The position numbers and the translations under genes are program-made. Positions 7,210-16,539 of a stretch of DNA of 64,000 bases are shown here, in pieces. Location: positions 192,155 to 256,154 of the forward strand of contig CAWFKS010000016.1 in the NCBI GenBank assembly GCA_963816435.1. The letters are read 5' to 3'. The notes below the pieces were generated by a model. The model was not told where the DNA came from, searched no databases, and saw nothing but the letters and a program-made list of their open reading frames with translations. The stretch is from CAWFKS01 sp963816435. Lineage in GTDB: Bacteria > Pseudomonadota > Alphaproteobacteria > Rhizobiales > Rhizobiaceae. Each line of letters starts with the position of its first letter. The first letter of the stretch is position 1.

Positions 7210-8988
7210 TCACACCCCGAACCACAGATAGATCGCGACGGTGCTGGCGATGGCGACGATGACGTTCATCGGCACGCCGATCTTGAGGAAATCGGAGAAG
7301 CGGTAGTTGCCGGCGGCATAGACCAGCGTGTTGGTCTGGTAGCCGATCGGCGTGGCGAAGCTGGCGCTGGCGCCGAACATCACCGCCACCACGAAGGCGC
7401 GCGGATCGAGCCCCATCTGCGAGGCGAGCGCCACCACGACGGGCGTCAGGATGACGGCGATGGCGTTGTTGGTGACCAGCTCCGTCATGATCGAGGCGAG
7501 CACGTAGACGGCGAGCAGCGTCACGAAGGCCGGCATCTTTTCGAGGAGCGGCGCCACCCAGCCGACGACCAGCTCGACCGCGCCGGCGTTCTGCAGCCCC
7601 ACGCCGATCACCAGCATGGCGAAGATGAGGATAAGGATCGACGCCTCGATCGAGCTCCACGCCTCGTCGGCGTCGATGCAGCGCAGCACCAGGATGGCGG
7701 CCACCCCGATCATCGCCAGCAGGCCGATGTCGGCGACGTTGAAGGCGGCGAGCCCGACGACGGCCGCCATGGCGAGGATCGCCAGCGGCGCCTTGCGGCG
7801 GCGGAAGGCGCGCTCGGCCGGCCGCGACACCGAGATCAGGTCGGCTTCCACGGCCAGTTCGTCGAAGCCGGCGGCGGGGCCTTCCAGCAACAGCTTGTCG
7901 CCTGCCCGCAGCCGCACGTTTTCGAGGTCGGGACCGGGAATGTGGTTGGGACGGCTGGCGCCGAGGATGCGCATGCCGTAGCGCCGGCCGAGCGTCAGGT
8001 CGGCGATGCGCTCGCCGGCCACCGACTTGCGCGGCGCCACCACGGCCTCCACGACGATCTTGTCGGCGTCGATGTCGGTGCCGCGCCGCAGACCGACGCG
8101 CAGATCCGCCTCGTCGTTGAGGGTCAACAGCTCCGAGATCGTGCCGGAGACGACGAGCGTGTCGCCCTTCTGCCCCACGTAGTCGGCGATGCCGCTGCGG
8201 ATCACCTCGCCGCCGCTTCGAAGCCCCAGCACCTTGAGCCCGGCGCGGTTGAACTCGGCGGTCTCGCCGATCGGCTTCTTGGTGAACTCGCCCTCGGCGC
8301 GGATGGTGACTTCCGAGAGATAGACACCGGCCTCGCCGATCACCTCCTCGATGCCGGCGCCGCGGTCGGGCAACAGGAAGCGGCCGAGCAGCGCCATCGA
8401 GGCGATGCCGATGGTGGCGGCCACAAGGCCGACGGGCGTGATCTCGAAGATCGAGAACGGCTCCAGCCCGGCGCGCCGCGCCACGCCGTCGACCAGAAGG
8501 TTGGTCGAGGTGCCGATCAGCGTGCAGGTGCCGCCGAGGATGGAGGCGTAGGAGAGCGGGATCAGAAGCCGCGACGGCGCGACCTTCATGGTGGCGGCCA
8601 GCCGGATGACCAGCGGGATGAAGATCAGCACCACGGGCGTGTTGTTCATGAAGGCGGAGGCCACGACCGCGGCGAACAGGAAGACGACGAGCGCGGCAAC
8701 CGGCCGCTTGCCGGCGCGCGCGATCATGGCGTCGCCGAGCGCCTCCAGCACGCCGGTGCGCACCAGCGCCCCCGACAGCACGAACATGGCGCCGATGGTG
8801 AGCGGCGCGGGATTGGAAAAGACGTTCATCACCTCGCCGGAATCGACGAAGCCGAAAATGTAGAAGGCCGCCGCACCCGCCACCGCCGTCACCTCGGGCG
8901 GGTATTTTTCCCAGACGAAGGCGGCAAACAGCAGGGCGAGGAGAACGAGGGCGACGGCGGCCTCGTGGCCGGCGATCAGGCTCGCCAT
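7210..8988 (-). CDS. SLC13-family permease with two TrkA-C (RCK_C) domains
   Basis: A 592-residue inner-membrane transporter. About five N-terminal helices lead into the first CitMHS/Na_sulph_symp half with the SNPAPLTIGAMFVLSGAL segment. Two TrkA-C domains lie around residues 200-380 (seen as VYLSEVTIRAEGEFTKKPIG and later RIADLTLGRRYGMRILGA). The second membrane half then ends in the conserved FATPIGYQTNTLVYAAGNY. This architecture is the YfbS/SAC1-like group of predicted anion (sulfate, carboxylate) permeases. The Met at 8988 is used because the longer frame adds only basic, Pro-rich residues. It converges with the aminotransferase gene 7 bases apart. Confidence 0.9.
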   Translation of the reverse strand: MASLIAGHEAAVALVLLALLFAAFVWEKYPPEVTAVAGAAAFYIFGFVDSGEVMNVFSNPAPLTIGAMFVLSGALVRTGVLEALGDAMIARAGKRPVAALVVFLFAAVVASAFMNNTPVVLIFIPLVIRLAATMKVAPSRLLIPLSYASILGGTCTLIGTSTNLLVDGVARRAGLEPFSIFEITPVGLVAATIGIASMALLGRFLLPDRGAGIEEVIGEAGVYLSEVTIRAEGEFTKKPIGETAEFNRAGLKVLGLRSGGEVIRSGIADYVGQKGDTLVVSGTISELLTLNDEADLRVGLRRGTDIDADKIVVEAVVAPRKSVAGERIADLTLGRRYGMRILGASRPNHIPGPDLENVRLRAGDKLLLEGPAAGFDELAVEADLISVSRPAERAFRRRKAPLAILAMAAVVGLAAFNVADIGLLAMIGVAAILVLRCIDADEAWSSIEASILILIFAMLVIGVGLQNAGAVELVVGWVAPLLEKMPAFVTLLAVYVLASIMTELVTNNAIAVILTPVVVALASQMGLDPRAFVVAVMFGASASFATPIGYQTNTLVYAAGNYRFSDFLKIGVPMNVIVAIASTVAIYLWFGV

Positions 8989-9147
8989 GAACGCTCCGGG
9001 GATGCGAGGAAAGGTGCGCCGGCGGCAAGGCCGGAGCGGGTTTGCGGGGCGGTGGAGAACAGCATCGAGGGGTCTCGCACGGCCGGGGAAATTCCGGCCG
9101 GCTGTCAACGCCGTCGTGGCCGATTTCGTTCCGGCCTCGCGCGCAGC

Positions 9148-9900
9148 CTAGCCCCTGCCGACGAAGGGCATCTTGGTCGCCATCACCGTCATGAACAGCA
9201 CGTTGGCGTCGAGCGGCAGGCTCGCCATGTGGACGACCGCGTTGGCGACGTTGGAAACGTCCATCGTCGGCTCCGGCAGGATCCTGCCGTCGGGCTGCGG
9301 CACGCCCACCGTCATCGGCTGCGCCATCTCGGTCAGCGCATTGCCGATGTCGATCTGTCCGCAGGCGATGTCGAAGGCGCGGCCGTCTAGCGCCAGCGAG
9401 CGCGTCAGCCCGGTGATGGCGTGCTTGGTGGCGCTGTAGGCGACGGTGCCCGGCCGCGGCACGTAGGCCGAGATCGAGCCGTTGTTGACGATGCGCCCGC
9501 CCATCGGCTTCTGGCGGCGCATCAGTCCGAAGGCGCCGCGCGCGCACAGGAAAGAGCCGGTGAGATTGACGTCGACCACGGCGCGCCAGGTCTCGACCGG
9601 CATCTCGTCGATGGTCATGCCGGGGGCGCCCCTGCCGGCGTTGTTGAACAGGAAATCGAGCCGCCCGAACTCGGCCTCGATGCGCGAAAACAGCGCCTCG
9701 ACGGCGTCGGGATCGGTGATGTCGCAGGGCATCGCGATCGCCTGTGCGCCGTCGGCGGTCTTCGCGGAGGCCACGGCCTCGTCGAGCTTGTCGGCGCGGC
9801 GGCCCACGAAGACCGTCGTCCAGCCGTTCTCGACCAGCGCGCACGCCGCCGCCTTGCCGATGCCGGTTCCGGCCCCTGTCACGAGTGCGATTTTCGTCAT
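9148..9900 (-). CDS. Short-chain dehydrogenase/reductase
   Basis: A 250-residue classical SDR beginning MTKIALVTG. Cofactor motif TGAGTGIG at 8-15, an Arg after strand 2 (GRRADK) that favours NADPH, NNAG near 86-89, Ser in NNGSIS, and the catalytic YSATK. A 159-base gap separates it from the permease start downstream. The longer reading from 9954 adds residues with no SDR similarity. Substrate unknown; many such SDRs are annotated 3-oxoacyl-ACP reductase-like without proof. Confidence 0.87.
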   Translation of the reverse strand: MTKIALVTGAGTGIGKAAACALVENGWTTVFVGRRADKLDEAVASAKTADGAQAIAMPCDITDPDAVEALFSRIEAEFGRLDFLFNNAGRGAPGMTIDEMPVETWRAVVDVNLTGSFLCARGAFGLMRRQKPMGGRIVNNGSISAYVPRPGTVAYSATKHAITGLTRSLALDGRAFDIACGQIDIGNALTEMAQPMTVGVPQPDGRILPEPTMDVSNVANAVVHMASLPLDANVLFMTVMATKMPFVGRG

Positions 9901-10039
9901 GGCATCCTCCACCGCGGGAACGGGCAAGAATGCAGATGAAGCGGGAGGAGGCAAGAAGGGCGCGCCGGCGGCGGCAAGTTTTCGTCTTCGCGCAGTCCCG
10001 GAGGGAAAAACGGGTGTCCGCTTTTCCTGGAATTGCCCG

Positions 10040-10069
10040 AAAAAAGGGCGGCCCGATATGCGGCCGCCC
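10040..10069 (-). terminator. Rho-independent terminator downstream of the esterase gene
   Basis: An 8-bp perfect GC stem (10046-10053 paired with 10062-10069) with an 8-base loop is followed on the minus strand by six T (10045-10040). It lies about 110 bases after the stop of the lipoprotein esterase gene and 140 bases before the SDR start, so it separates the two minus-strand units. Confidence 0.75.
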
Positions 10070-10131
10070 CATCGAACCGGTCTTGGGAGGAGGAAAGCCG
10101 ATTCAACTGTTCACATCATGCCGGCAAATGG

Positions 10132-10146
10132 TTAACGCAGCGTTAA
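10132..10146. promoter_or_regulatory. Perfect CtrA-type palindrome TTAA-N7-TTAA
   Basis: TTAACGCAGCGTTAA fits the full CtrA binding consensus (TTAA-N7-TTAA) and is also a perfect palindrome around one central A. It lies between the esterase stop (10178) and the terminator (10069), about 230 bases upstream of the SDR start, an odd place for a promoter site. Function not shown. Confidence 0.35.
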
Positions 10147-10177
10147 TCAAACCGAAGAGAATGTTAAAGCGCGACCC

Positions 10178-11032
10178 TCAGCACGCGCGGCCCCCGGCGT
10201 GGGCCGAAACGAAGGCGTCCACGTCGTCGAGCGTCGGCGCCAGAAGCCGCAGCACGGGACCCATCGTGCCGACGAGTTCGGCGTGACCTATCCCGTCGTA
10301 GAGCTTCACTTCCGCATCGTTGCCTGCGCTCCGCAGAGCCTTGCCGAGCGCGACACTGTTCTTCGGCGCCACCGTCTTGTCGGACGTTCCGTGGATCAGC
10401 AGCGACGGCGGATGCCTGCCAGCCGCGAACTCGATCGGCTGGCTCTGCTTGCGCAGACCGGCGGGAAAGATGCCGAGATACGGCTCTTCCTTGATGGGCA
10501 GGAAGTCGTAGGGACCGGCGAGGCCGACGAAGGCGCTGATCGCCCGGCACGGCGACGTCCCCTCGGCGGCGAGATAGCGCGGATCGAGATCGACCAGCGC
10601 GCCGATGTGGGCGCCGGCCGAATGGCCCATCAGCACCACCGTGCCGCCGCCGGCGACGTCGCGGCGCACCGCCGCCACCGCCTTGGCCGCGTCTTCGACG
10701 AATGCCGGGAACCTGACCTGCGGGTAGAGCCTGTAGTCCGGGATGGCGACGGCATAGCCGCGCTTGGCGAGCGCGTTTCCGACGAACTCGTAGCTTGCGC
10801 GCTCGCCGCTGTCCCAGCCGCCGCCGTAGAGAAAGACGATCACCGCCTTCGCCGGGCCGTGCGACGGGCGGTAGAGATCGTATTGCTGGCGCGGCAACGA
10901 ACCGTAGGCGATGCCACGCTTCACGTCGACGCCGCGCTGGCTGGAAACCGCGTTGAGCACGGACGCGCCGGAACAGCCGGCGACCAGGCCCGCAAGCGCG
11001 GTGACGATGGCGATACGCAGCAGTGTGATCAC
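10178..11032 (-). CDS. Lipoprotein alpha/beta-hydrolase (esterase/BD-FAE-like)
   Basis: A 284-residue predicted outer-surface or periplasmic lipoprotein. GTG at 11032 is preferred: it has AAGGGG six bases upstream and gives a compact lipoprotein signal with lipobox LVAGC. The ATG at 11086 would add 18 residues before it. The hydrolase core shows the nucleophile GHSAG, the acid in HGTSDKTVAP and the His in YDGIGHAEL. The oxyanion motif is YGGGW where most family members have HGGGW. It follows the TRAP transporter genes on the same strand by about 130 bases and could be co-transcribed with them. Substrate unknown. Confidence 0.8.
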   Translation of the reverse strand: MITLLRIAIVTALAGLVAGCSGASVLNAVSSQRGVDVKRGIAYGSLPRQQYDLYRPSHGPAKAVIVFLYGGGWDSGERASYEFVGNALAKRGYAVAIPDYRLYPQVRFPAFVEDAAKAVAAVRRDVAGGGTVVLMGHSAGAHIGALVDLDPRYLAAEGTSPCRAISAFVGLAGPYDFLPIKEEPYLGIFPAGLRKQSQPIEFAAGRHPPSLLIHGTSDKTVAPKNSVALGKALRSAGNDAEVKLYDGIGHAELVGTMGPVLRLLAPTLDDVDAFVSAHAGGRAC

Positions 11033-11161
11033 GCGAAACCCCTTTCCGACAGTTACGTAGACGGTCGGGAACGGGTTTCGGATCACATGCGGACGGGGTT
11101 TTGTGCCGCGATCGTGCCTGTCGGCGGCCGCTTCGAAGGCAGCGCCCTGCCGCGGGCCGGC

Positions 11162-12783
11162 CTATTTCGCCACGATCTCCGGGCCCATCAAGCGTGTACG
11201 GCAGCCAGGTCGACATGACCGGGACGTAGGTGACCAGGATCAGGAACAGGAACAGCACCGCCACGAACGGCATCGCGGCGCGCACCACCTGCACAAGGCT
11301 CATGCCGGTGATGCCGGAGGTGACGAACAGGTTGAGCCCGATCGGCGGCGTGATCATGCCGATCTCCATGTTCACCACCATGATGATGCCGAGATGGATC
11401 GGGTCGACGCCGAGCTGCATCGCGATCGGGAAGACGACGGGCGCGACGATGAGCAGCAGCCCCGACGGCTCCATGAACTGGCCGCCGATCAGGAGCAGCA
11501 GGTTGACGGCGATCAGGAAGGTGAACCAGTTGAAGCCGGAGCCGAGCATCCAGTCGGTGATCGCCTGCGGGATGCGCTCGGCCGTCAGCACGTGGGCGAA
11601 GAGCAGCGCGTTGACGATGATGAACATCAGCATGATCGTCGTGCGCCCCGAGGCGACCATGACGCTGCGCGTCTCCTCGTTGAAGAAGGCGCGGACGAAA
11701 TTGCGCGTCATCAGCGTCGAGGTTGCGGCCCCAGATCGGCATGCCGGCGCCGATCAGCCTGACGAGGTCGAGCGGGCCGGAGGGGCGGCCGCGCCATATG
11801 GAATAGGCGACGATCACCAGCACGGCGAAACCGATGCCCCACGCGCCGCGCACGCCGATCGTGGCGCCTTCCCGGTCGGCGGTGGCGAAATAGGAGGCGA
11901 TCATCCACACGAACAGGAAGGCGACGCCGTAGACGGTCGCCTTGAAGCCGGTAACGGCGTGCGGCCTGTCGTCCGGCGAAATCCACGGCACGTCCTTCAT
12001 CGGGCCCATGTCGCGGTAGACGAACAGCGCCACGAAGAAGGAGTAGACGGCCGCGACCGCGGCAGCCTCGGTCGGCGTGAACACGCCACCGTAGATGCCG
12101 CCCAGGATGATCATGATGAGGAAGAGGCCCCAGGCCGCCTCCTTGCCGCCGGCGACGATCTCGCCGAAACCCTTCCAGTCCTCGGCCGGCAGGTTCTTCA
12201 CGCGCGCCATGATGTAGATCGCGCCCATCAGCATCAGCCCCGCCACGAGGCCGGGGACGATGCCGCCCAGGAACATGCGCCCGACCGAGACATTGGTGGC
12301 CGCCGAGTAGACGACCATGACGATGGACGGCGGGATGAGGATGCCGAGCGTGCCGGCATTGGCGATGATGCCGGCGGCGAAGTCGCGCGAGTAGCCGACC
12401 TGGCGCATGCCGGCGATGGCGATGGTGCCGATCGCCACCACGGTGGCCGGCGACGAGCCCGAAAGGGCCGCGAACAGCATGCAGGCGAGCACGCTCGCCA
12501 TCGCCAGTCCGCCGCGCAGATGGCCGATCGCCGCGATGGCGAAGCGGATGATGCGCTTGGCCACCCCGCCGGTCGACATGAAGGCGGACGCCAGGATGAA
12601 GAAGGGAATGGCGAGCAGAGTGTAGTTCTGCGAGGCGGTGAAAAGCTGCAGCGCCACGGAAGACAGCGAGTCGGTGGAGAAGAAGGCAATGAGGACGATG
12701 CTGGAGAGCCCCAGCGCCACGGCGATCGGCACGCCGAGGAACAGCAGCGCCAGCACCATGATGAAGAGCAGGATCGATTCCAT
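11162..12783 (-). pseudogene. dctM: TRAP transporter large permease DctM, two frameshifts
   Basis: The large membrane subunit of a TRAP uptake system, corrected length 539 residues. The first 420 or so residues are open, then one extra base near 11718-11721 and another at 11190-11191 break the frame. Removing them gives a seamless protein ending LPYTLMGPEIVAK. It keeps DctM hallmarks (AGIIANAGTLGILIPPSIVMV and the second-half motif ITPPIGLNLFVTSGITG). Compared with the usual 425-430 residues it carries an extra segment of about 100 residues with two or more helices between the halves, starting after VYRDMGPMKDV. It ends six bases from dctQ and pairs with dctP. The breaks look like sequence errors. 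Confidence 0.9.
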
Positions 12784-12789
12784 CGCCGC

Positions 12790-13464
12790 CTACTCCTGCG
12801 CCTCGACGCGGTTCTCGGCGACGAGATCCTCCGCCTCATGGCCGGCGATGACGAGTTCGCGCCTGCCGCGGATGATGTCGATGGCCGCCTCGACGCAGCG
12901 GTAGCCGAACAGCGACAGCCCGACCGGCAGGATCAGGTAGGCGATCCAGCGCTGCACCCGTTCCTTGGTGCCGAGCGCTTCCTGCATCCAGTCGGGGTAG
13001 CGCAGGTCGGTCAGCCCGATGCCGACCTTGTACATCTTGGCCCAGTAGTCGAGCGCGCCGCCGCGGGCATGCGCGCCGAACACCTGCATCCAGTCGGAAT
13101 AGAGAAAGACGATGGCATAGACCGCGCCGCTCAGCGCGCCGAACACCGCCAGCGCCCTGAACAGCGGGCGCGGCATCGTGCGCACGACGATGTCGACGCC
13201 GAGATGCGCGTTGATCTTCACGGCGTAGCTCATGCCGAACAGGATGAGCCAGGCGAACAATATGCTGGTGAATTCGAGCGCCCCGCCCCAGCCGGTGGAA
13301 AAGCCGTAGCGCAGGATGACCTGGACGAAGGAGACCAGGGTGATGATCGCCAGGATGGAGGCGATCACGTTTTCCTCGAAACGCGTGACGCGGTCGCGCC
13401 AGCGCCTTTCGGCGAGGAACAGCGCCGCAAGCACGACGATGTTGATCGCGACGATCAGCGCCAC
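12790..13464 (-). CDS. dctQ: TRAP transporter small permease DctQ
   Basis: A 224-residue inner-membrane protein with four main helices. It carries the DctQ core: an early helix with NVIASILAIITLVSFVQVIL, then RYGFSTGWGGALEFTSILFA and the YAVKINAHLGVDIVVRTMP signature. Longer than typical (about 170) because of an inserted amphipathic region around residues 120-160 (GALDYWAKMYKVGIGLTD). Such enlarged Q subunits occur in a subset of rhizobial TRAP systems. It sits between dctP (70 bases upstream) and dctM (6 bases downstream). Confidence 0.9.
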   Translation of the reverse strand: MALIVAINIVVLAALFLAERRWRDRVTRFEENVIASILAIITLVSFVQVILRYGFSTGWGGALEFTSILFAWLILFGMSYAVKINAHLGVDIVVRTMPRPLFRALAVFGALSGAVYAIVFLYSDWMQVFGAHARGGALDYWAKMYKVGIGLTDLRYPDWMQEALGTKERVQRWIAYLILPVGLSLFGYRCVEAAIDIIRGRRELVIAGHEAEDLVAENRVEAQE

Positions 13465-13534
13465 GGCATCCCCCCAGCCGGCAAGTGCGCGGCGCGCTTC
13501 CCGGGCATGCGCCCGGAAAGCGGCCTCACGTGCC

Positions 13535-14539
13535 TCACATGTTGTTGCTGGCGACAGCCGCGTCGATCATGTCCTGGCCGATGTCGTCCTTGAACTTGTC
13601 CCACACCGGCTTCATGGTCTCGACCCAGGCCTTGCGCTGCTCGGGCGAGAGCTCGCGCACCGTGCCGCCGGCGTCGATGATGTTCTGCCGGCACGCCTGT
13701 TCCTTGGTCGCGACGTTGCTGTTCACCTCGTTGGTGACGTCGTCGAGGATCGACAGGAACTGGTCGCGCACGTCGGGATCGAGCCCGTCGAGCCATTCCT
13801 TGTTGGTGACCACGAGATAGGCCAGCAGCGCGTGGTTGGTCTCGGTGATGCCGTCCTGCACCTCGAAGAACTTCTGGGTGTAGATGTTGCACCAGGAATT
13901 CTCCTGGCCGTCGACGACACCGGTCTGCAGCGCGCCGTAGACCTCGGGGAAGGCGAGCTTCTGGGCCGACGCGCCCATCGCCTCGATCATCGCCTGGGCG
14001 ACGTCGGAGGGCTGGATGCGGAACTTCAGGCCCTTGGCGTCCTCGGGAACCAGCAGCGGCTTCTTGGCCGAGAACTGCTTGAGGCCCGACGACCAGAAAT
14101 GCAGCCCCTGGAAGCCGACGTCGTCGACCGCATCGAGCAGCGTTCCGGCGGCGTCGGAGCCGAAGAAATTGTTCACCGCCTGCAGGTTCTGGAACAGGAA
14201 GGGCAGGTCGAACAGCCGGTATTTGTGGGTATAGGCCTCGAACTTCGACAGCGACGGCGCGGCGAGCTGGACGTCGCCAAGAAGCATCGCCTCCATCACC
14301 TTGTTGTCGTCGTAGAGCGTGGAGTTCGGATAGACCTCAAGGCAGGCCTTGCCGTCCATCTCCTTGTTGACGCGGTCGGCCAGCATCTTGGCCGCGACGC
14401 CCTTGGGATGCGCCTCGGCCACGTCGTGGCTGAACTTGATGACCACCTCGCCCGGATCGCAGCCTTCAGACGCGAAGGCCTGGCCGGCGAAAGCGGATAC
14501 CGCCAGGGCGGAGGCGGCAATGAGCAGATTCTTCAACAT
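13535..14539 (-). CDS. dctP: TRAP transporter solute-binding protein DctP
   Basis: A 334-residue periplasmic protein with a clean signal peptide (residues 1-23, ending AGQAFA). The DctP core is recognisable: VIKFSHDVAEAHPKG, FDLPFLFQNLQAVNNF, and the ligand Arg region LKFRIQPSDVAQAMIEAMGA, followed by PEVYGALQTGVVDGQENSW. DctP family members bind C4-dicarboxylates, keto acids or sugar acids through that Arg. No enzyme gene next to it betrays the ligand. First gene of the dctPQM operon. Start ATG 14539 with AGGACCC upstream. Confidence 0.92.
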   Translation of the reverse strand: MLKNLLIAASALAVSAFAGQAFASEGCDPGEVVIKFSHDVAEAHPKGVAAKMLADRVNKEMDGKACLEVYPNSTLYDDNKVMEAMLLGDVQLAAPSLSKFEAYTHKYRLFDLPFLFQNLQAVNNFFGSDAAGTLLDAVDDVGFQGLHFWSSGLKQFSAKKPLLVPEDAKGLKFRIQPSDVAQAMIEAMGASAQKLAFPEVYGALQTGVVDGQENSWCNIYTQKFFEVQDGITETNHALLAYLVVTNKEWLDGLDPDVRDQFLSILDDVTNEVNSNVATKEQACRQNIIDAGGTVRELSPEQRKAWVETMKPVWDKFKDDIGQDMIDAAVASNNM

Positions 14540-14753
14540 GTTGGGGTCCTCCCTATTCAATGGTGCCGGACAATCCCCACCCGCGACGGCACCCCGGCCG
14601 CTATGCGGCCGACGGCGCCACCTCCGCCGGTTTCCCTCCGCATTCGCTGCGGTATAGCGGGACCCTCCGGACCATCCGTGCCGGCACACTTTAGCTGCGA
14701 AAAAAAATACGGCAACGGCAGAACGAAGCGATCCGGAAGAACATGCGCGGGCA

Positions 14754-15831
14754 TCAGCCCGGCGCCTCGACCGAAACCGCCTTGACCAGCGCCACGATCT
14801 CCTCGCCGAGGCCAATGGCGAGTTCGTCGAAGGACTTGCGGGTAATCCGCGACAGAAGCCGCTGCCCGCCGACTGAAAGTGCCAGCGTGACGTGCGCGCC
14901 CTCCGGCGGGCCGATCTCGGACACCGTGCAGGCGAGCTGGTTGCGGATCGACAGGCCCTCGTGTGCGGCGCGGGCGAGCGCCACGTCGGAGGCATGGACG
15001 CGCAGCCGCACCGCATCGCCGGGGGCGAGCCCCGTGCCGGCGAACTCGACGCGGCCGCCGTCGATCGCCACCGTGGCGGTGCCGTAATGCGGATCGGTTT
15101 CGGCCACCCGGCCGGTCAGCAGCGCCGTCTTGCCGCGCGCATCGGTGGTGACGGCGAGGTCGAGCCTGCCGAATATGTCGGCGGCCGTGCCGATCGCAGC
15201 GACGTGGCCGGCATCGAGCAGCACCACCATGTCGGCCAGCCGCGCCACCTCGCCGGCGTGATGGCTGACATAGAGCACCGGCACCTTCGTGTCGTCGCGG
15301 ATCGCCTCCAGGTAAGGCAGGATCTCGCCGCGCCGTTCCTCGTCGAGCGCCGACAGCGGCTCGTCCATCAGAAGCAGGGCGGGGTCGGAAAGCAGCGCCC
15401 GGCCGATCGCCACGCGCTGGCGCTCGCCGCCCGACAGCGTGCCGGGCCGACGGTCGAGCAGCGCCGAGAGGCCGAGCAGCGCGACCACCTCGTCGAAGGA
15501 GCGGGTCGCCGCGCGCCCGCCGGCCCAGCGCCCGTAGGTGAGGTTGCCGCGCACCGACAGATGCGGGAACAGCCGGCCCTCCTGGAAGACGTAGCCGATG
15601 CGGCGCCGGTGCGGCGGCACGAAGCGCCCCGATGACGGTGTCGCACAGTTCGGCCCCGTCGAGCGCGATGCGGCCGCTGTCGGGGCGCAGCAGGCCGGCG
15701 ACGGCGTTGACCAGCGTCGTCTTGCCCGAGCCGGAGCGGCCGAACAGCGCGGTCACGCCGGCCGGCGCCTCGAAGGCGACGTCGAGCGAGAAGTCGCCGA
15801 AGGAATGGCTGACCGCGACCGACAGGCTCAT
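14754..15831 (-). pseudogene. modC: Molybdate ABC transporter ATPase ModC, one frameshift
   Basis: Corrected length 358 residues. The N-terminal part has Walker A GRSGSGKTT; the frame then breaks at one extra base in a run of four C (plus strand 15627-15630). Removing it joins DTVIGRFVPPHRRRIGYVFQ and continues with the signature LSGGERQRVAIGRAL, Walker B LLLMDEPLSALD, and a C-terminal TOBE (molybdate-binding) domain from about residue 290. The start ATG at 15831 overlaps the modB stop by 4 bases. The ATPase drives molybdate or tungstate uptake. Sequence error is likelier than decay, because both halves are fully conserved. Confidence 0.92.
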
Positions 15832-16526
15832 GGCGCGCCGATCCACCTGGCGACGCGGCGGGCGAGATATTCCGACGCCAGCAGCGCCGTCATCGCGACG
15901 ACGATCGACACCGCCACCAGCCGCGCCGCCGACGCCTCGCCGCCGGGCACCTGCAGGAACGCGTAGATCGCCGAGGGCAGCGTCTGGGTTTGACCGGGAA
16001 TGTTGGAGACGAAGGTGATGGTGGCGCCGAACTCGCCCATGCCGCGTGCAAAGGCGAGGATCGCGCCGACGATGATGCCCGGCAGGACCAGCGGCAGCGT
16101 GACGGTGAAGAACACCTTCAGCCGCGCCGCGCCGAGCGTGCCGGCGGCCTGCTCCAGTTTCGGGTCGACCGCCTCGACGGCCAGCCGGATGGCGCGCACC
16201 ATCAGCGGGAACGCCATGATGCCGGCAGCAAGTGCGGCCCCCGTCCAGCGGAAGGCGAAGACGAGGCCGAACGTCTCGTCGAGGAACGACCCGATCGGGC
16301 CGCGCCGGCCGAAGGTCAGAAGCAGCAGGTAGCCGGTGACGACCGGCGGCAGGATCAGCGGCAGATGGACTAGGCCGTTGAGCAACTGACGCCCGGGAAA
16401 GCGCCAGCGCGCCAGCGCATAGGCGACGAACACGCCGGCAGGCAGGCTGACCACCGTCGCCCAGAACGAAACCTTGAGCGACAGTGCGACCGCCTGCCAT
16501 TCCTGCGGGGTGAGAAAATCGGCCAC
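15828..16526 (-). CDS. modB: Molybdate ABC transporter permease ModB
   Basis: A 232-residue permease of the usual ModB length. The GTG at 16526 is chosen because homology begins at DFLTPQEWQAVALSLKVSF; the longer open frame upstream runs antisense-like through modA. Five to six helices surround the EAA-type loop (AAGTLGAARLKVFFTVTLP). Conserved ends HLPLILPPVVTGY and RGMGEFGATI are typical. It lies 13 bases after modA and overlaps modC by 4 bases, so modABC is one operon. Confidence 0.92.
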   Translation of the reverse strand: MADFLTPQEWQAVALSLKVSFWATVVSLPAGVFVAYALARWRFPGRQLLNGLVHLPLILPPVVTGYLLLLTFGRRGPIGSFLDETFGLVFAFRWTGAALAAGIMAFPLMVRAIRLAVEAVDPKLEQAAGTLGAARLKVFFTVTLPLVLPGIIVGAILAFARGMGEFGATITFVSNIPGQTQTLPSAIYAFLQVPGGEASAARLVAVSIVVAMTALLASEYLARRVARWIGAP

Positions 16527-16539
16527 GTCGCGCCCGTCC

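Noticed and set aside
7127..10072. 981-codon minus-strand frame across the permease and SDR genes
   Set aside because: It lies in a different frame of two genuine genes on the same strand; Arg-rich throughout.
11162..12783. Two or three separate TRAP genes, or programmed frameshifting in dctM
   Set aside because: No slippery sequence or downstream structure common to the break sites; the same one-base pattern recurs in unrelated genes, which points to sequence error.
14700..14707. Run of eight A (T on the minus strand) after modC as a terminator
   Set aside because: No convincing stem directly before the run; left out as a feature.
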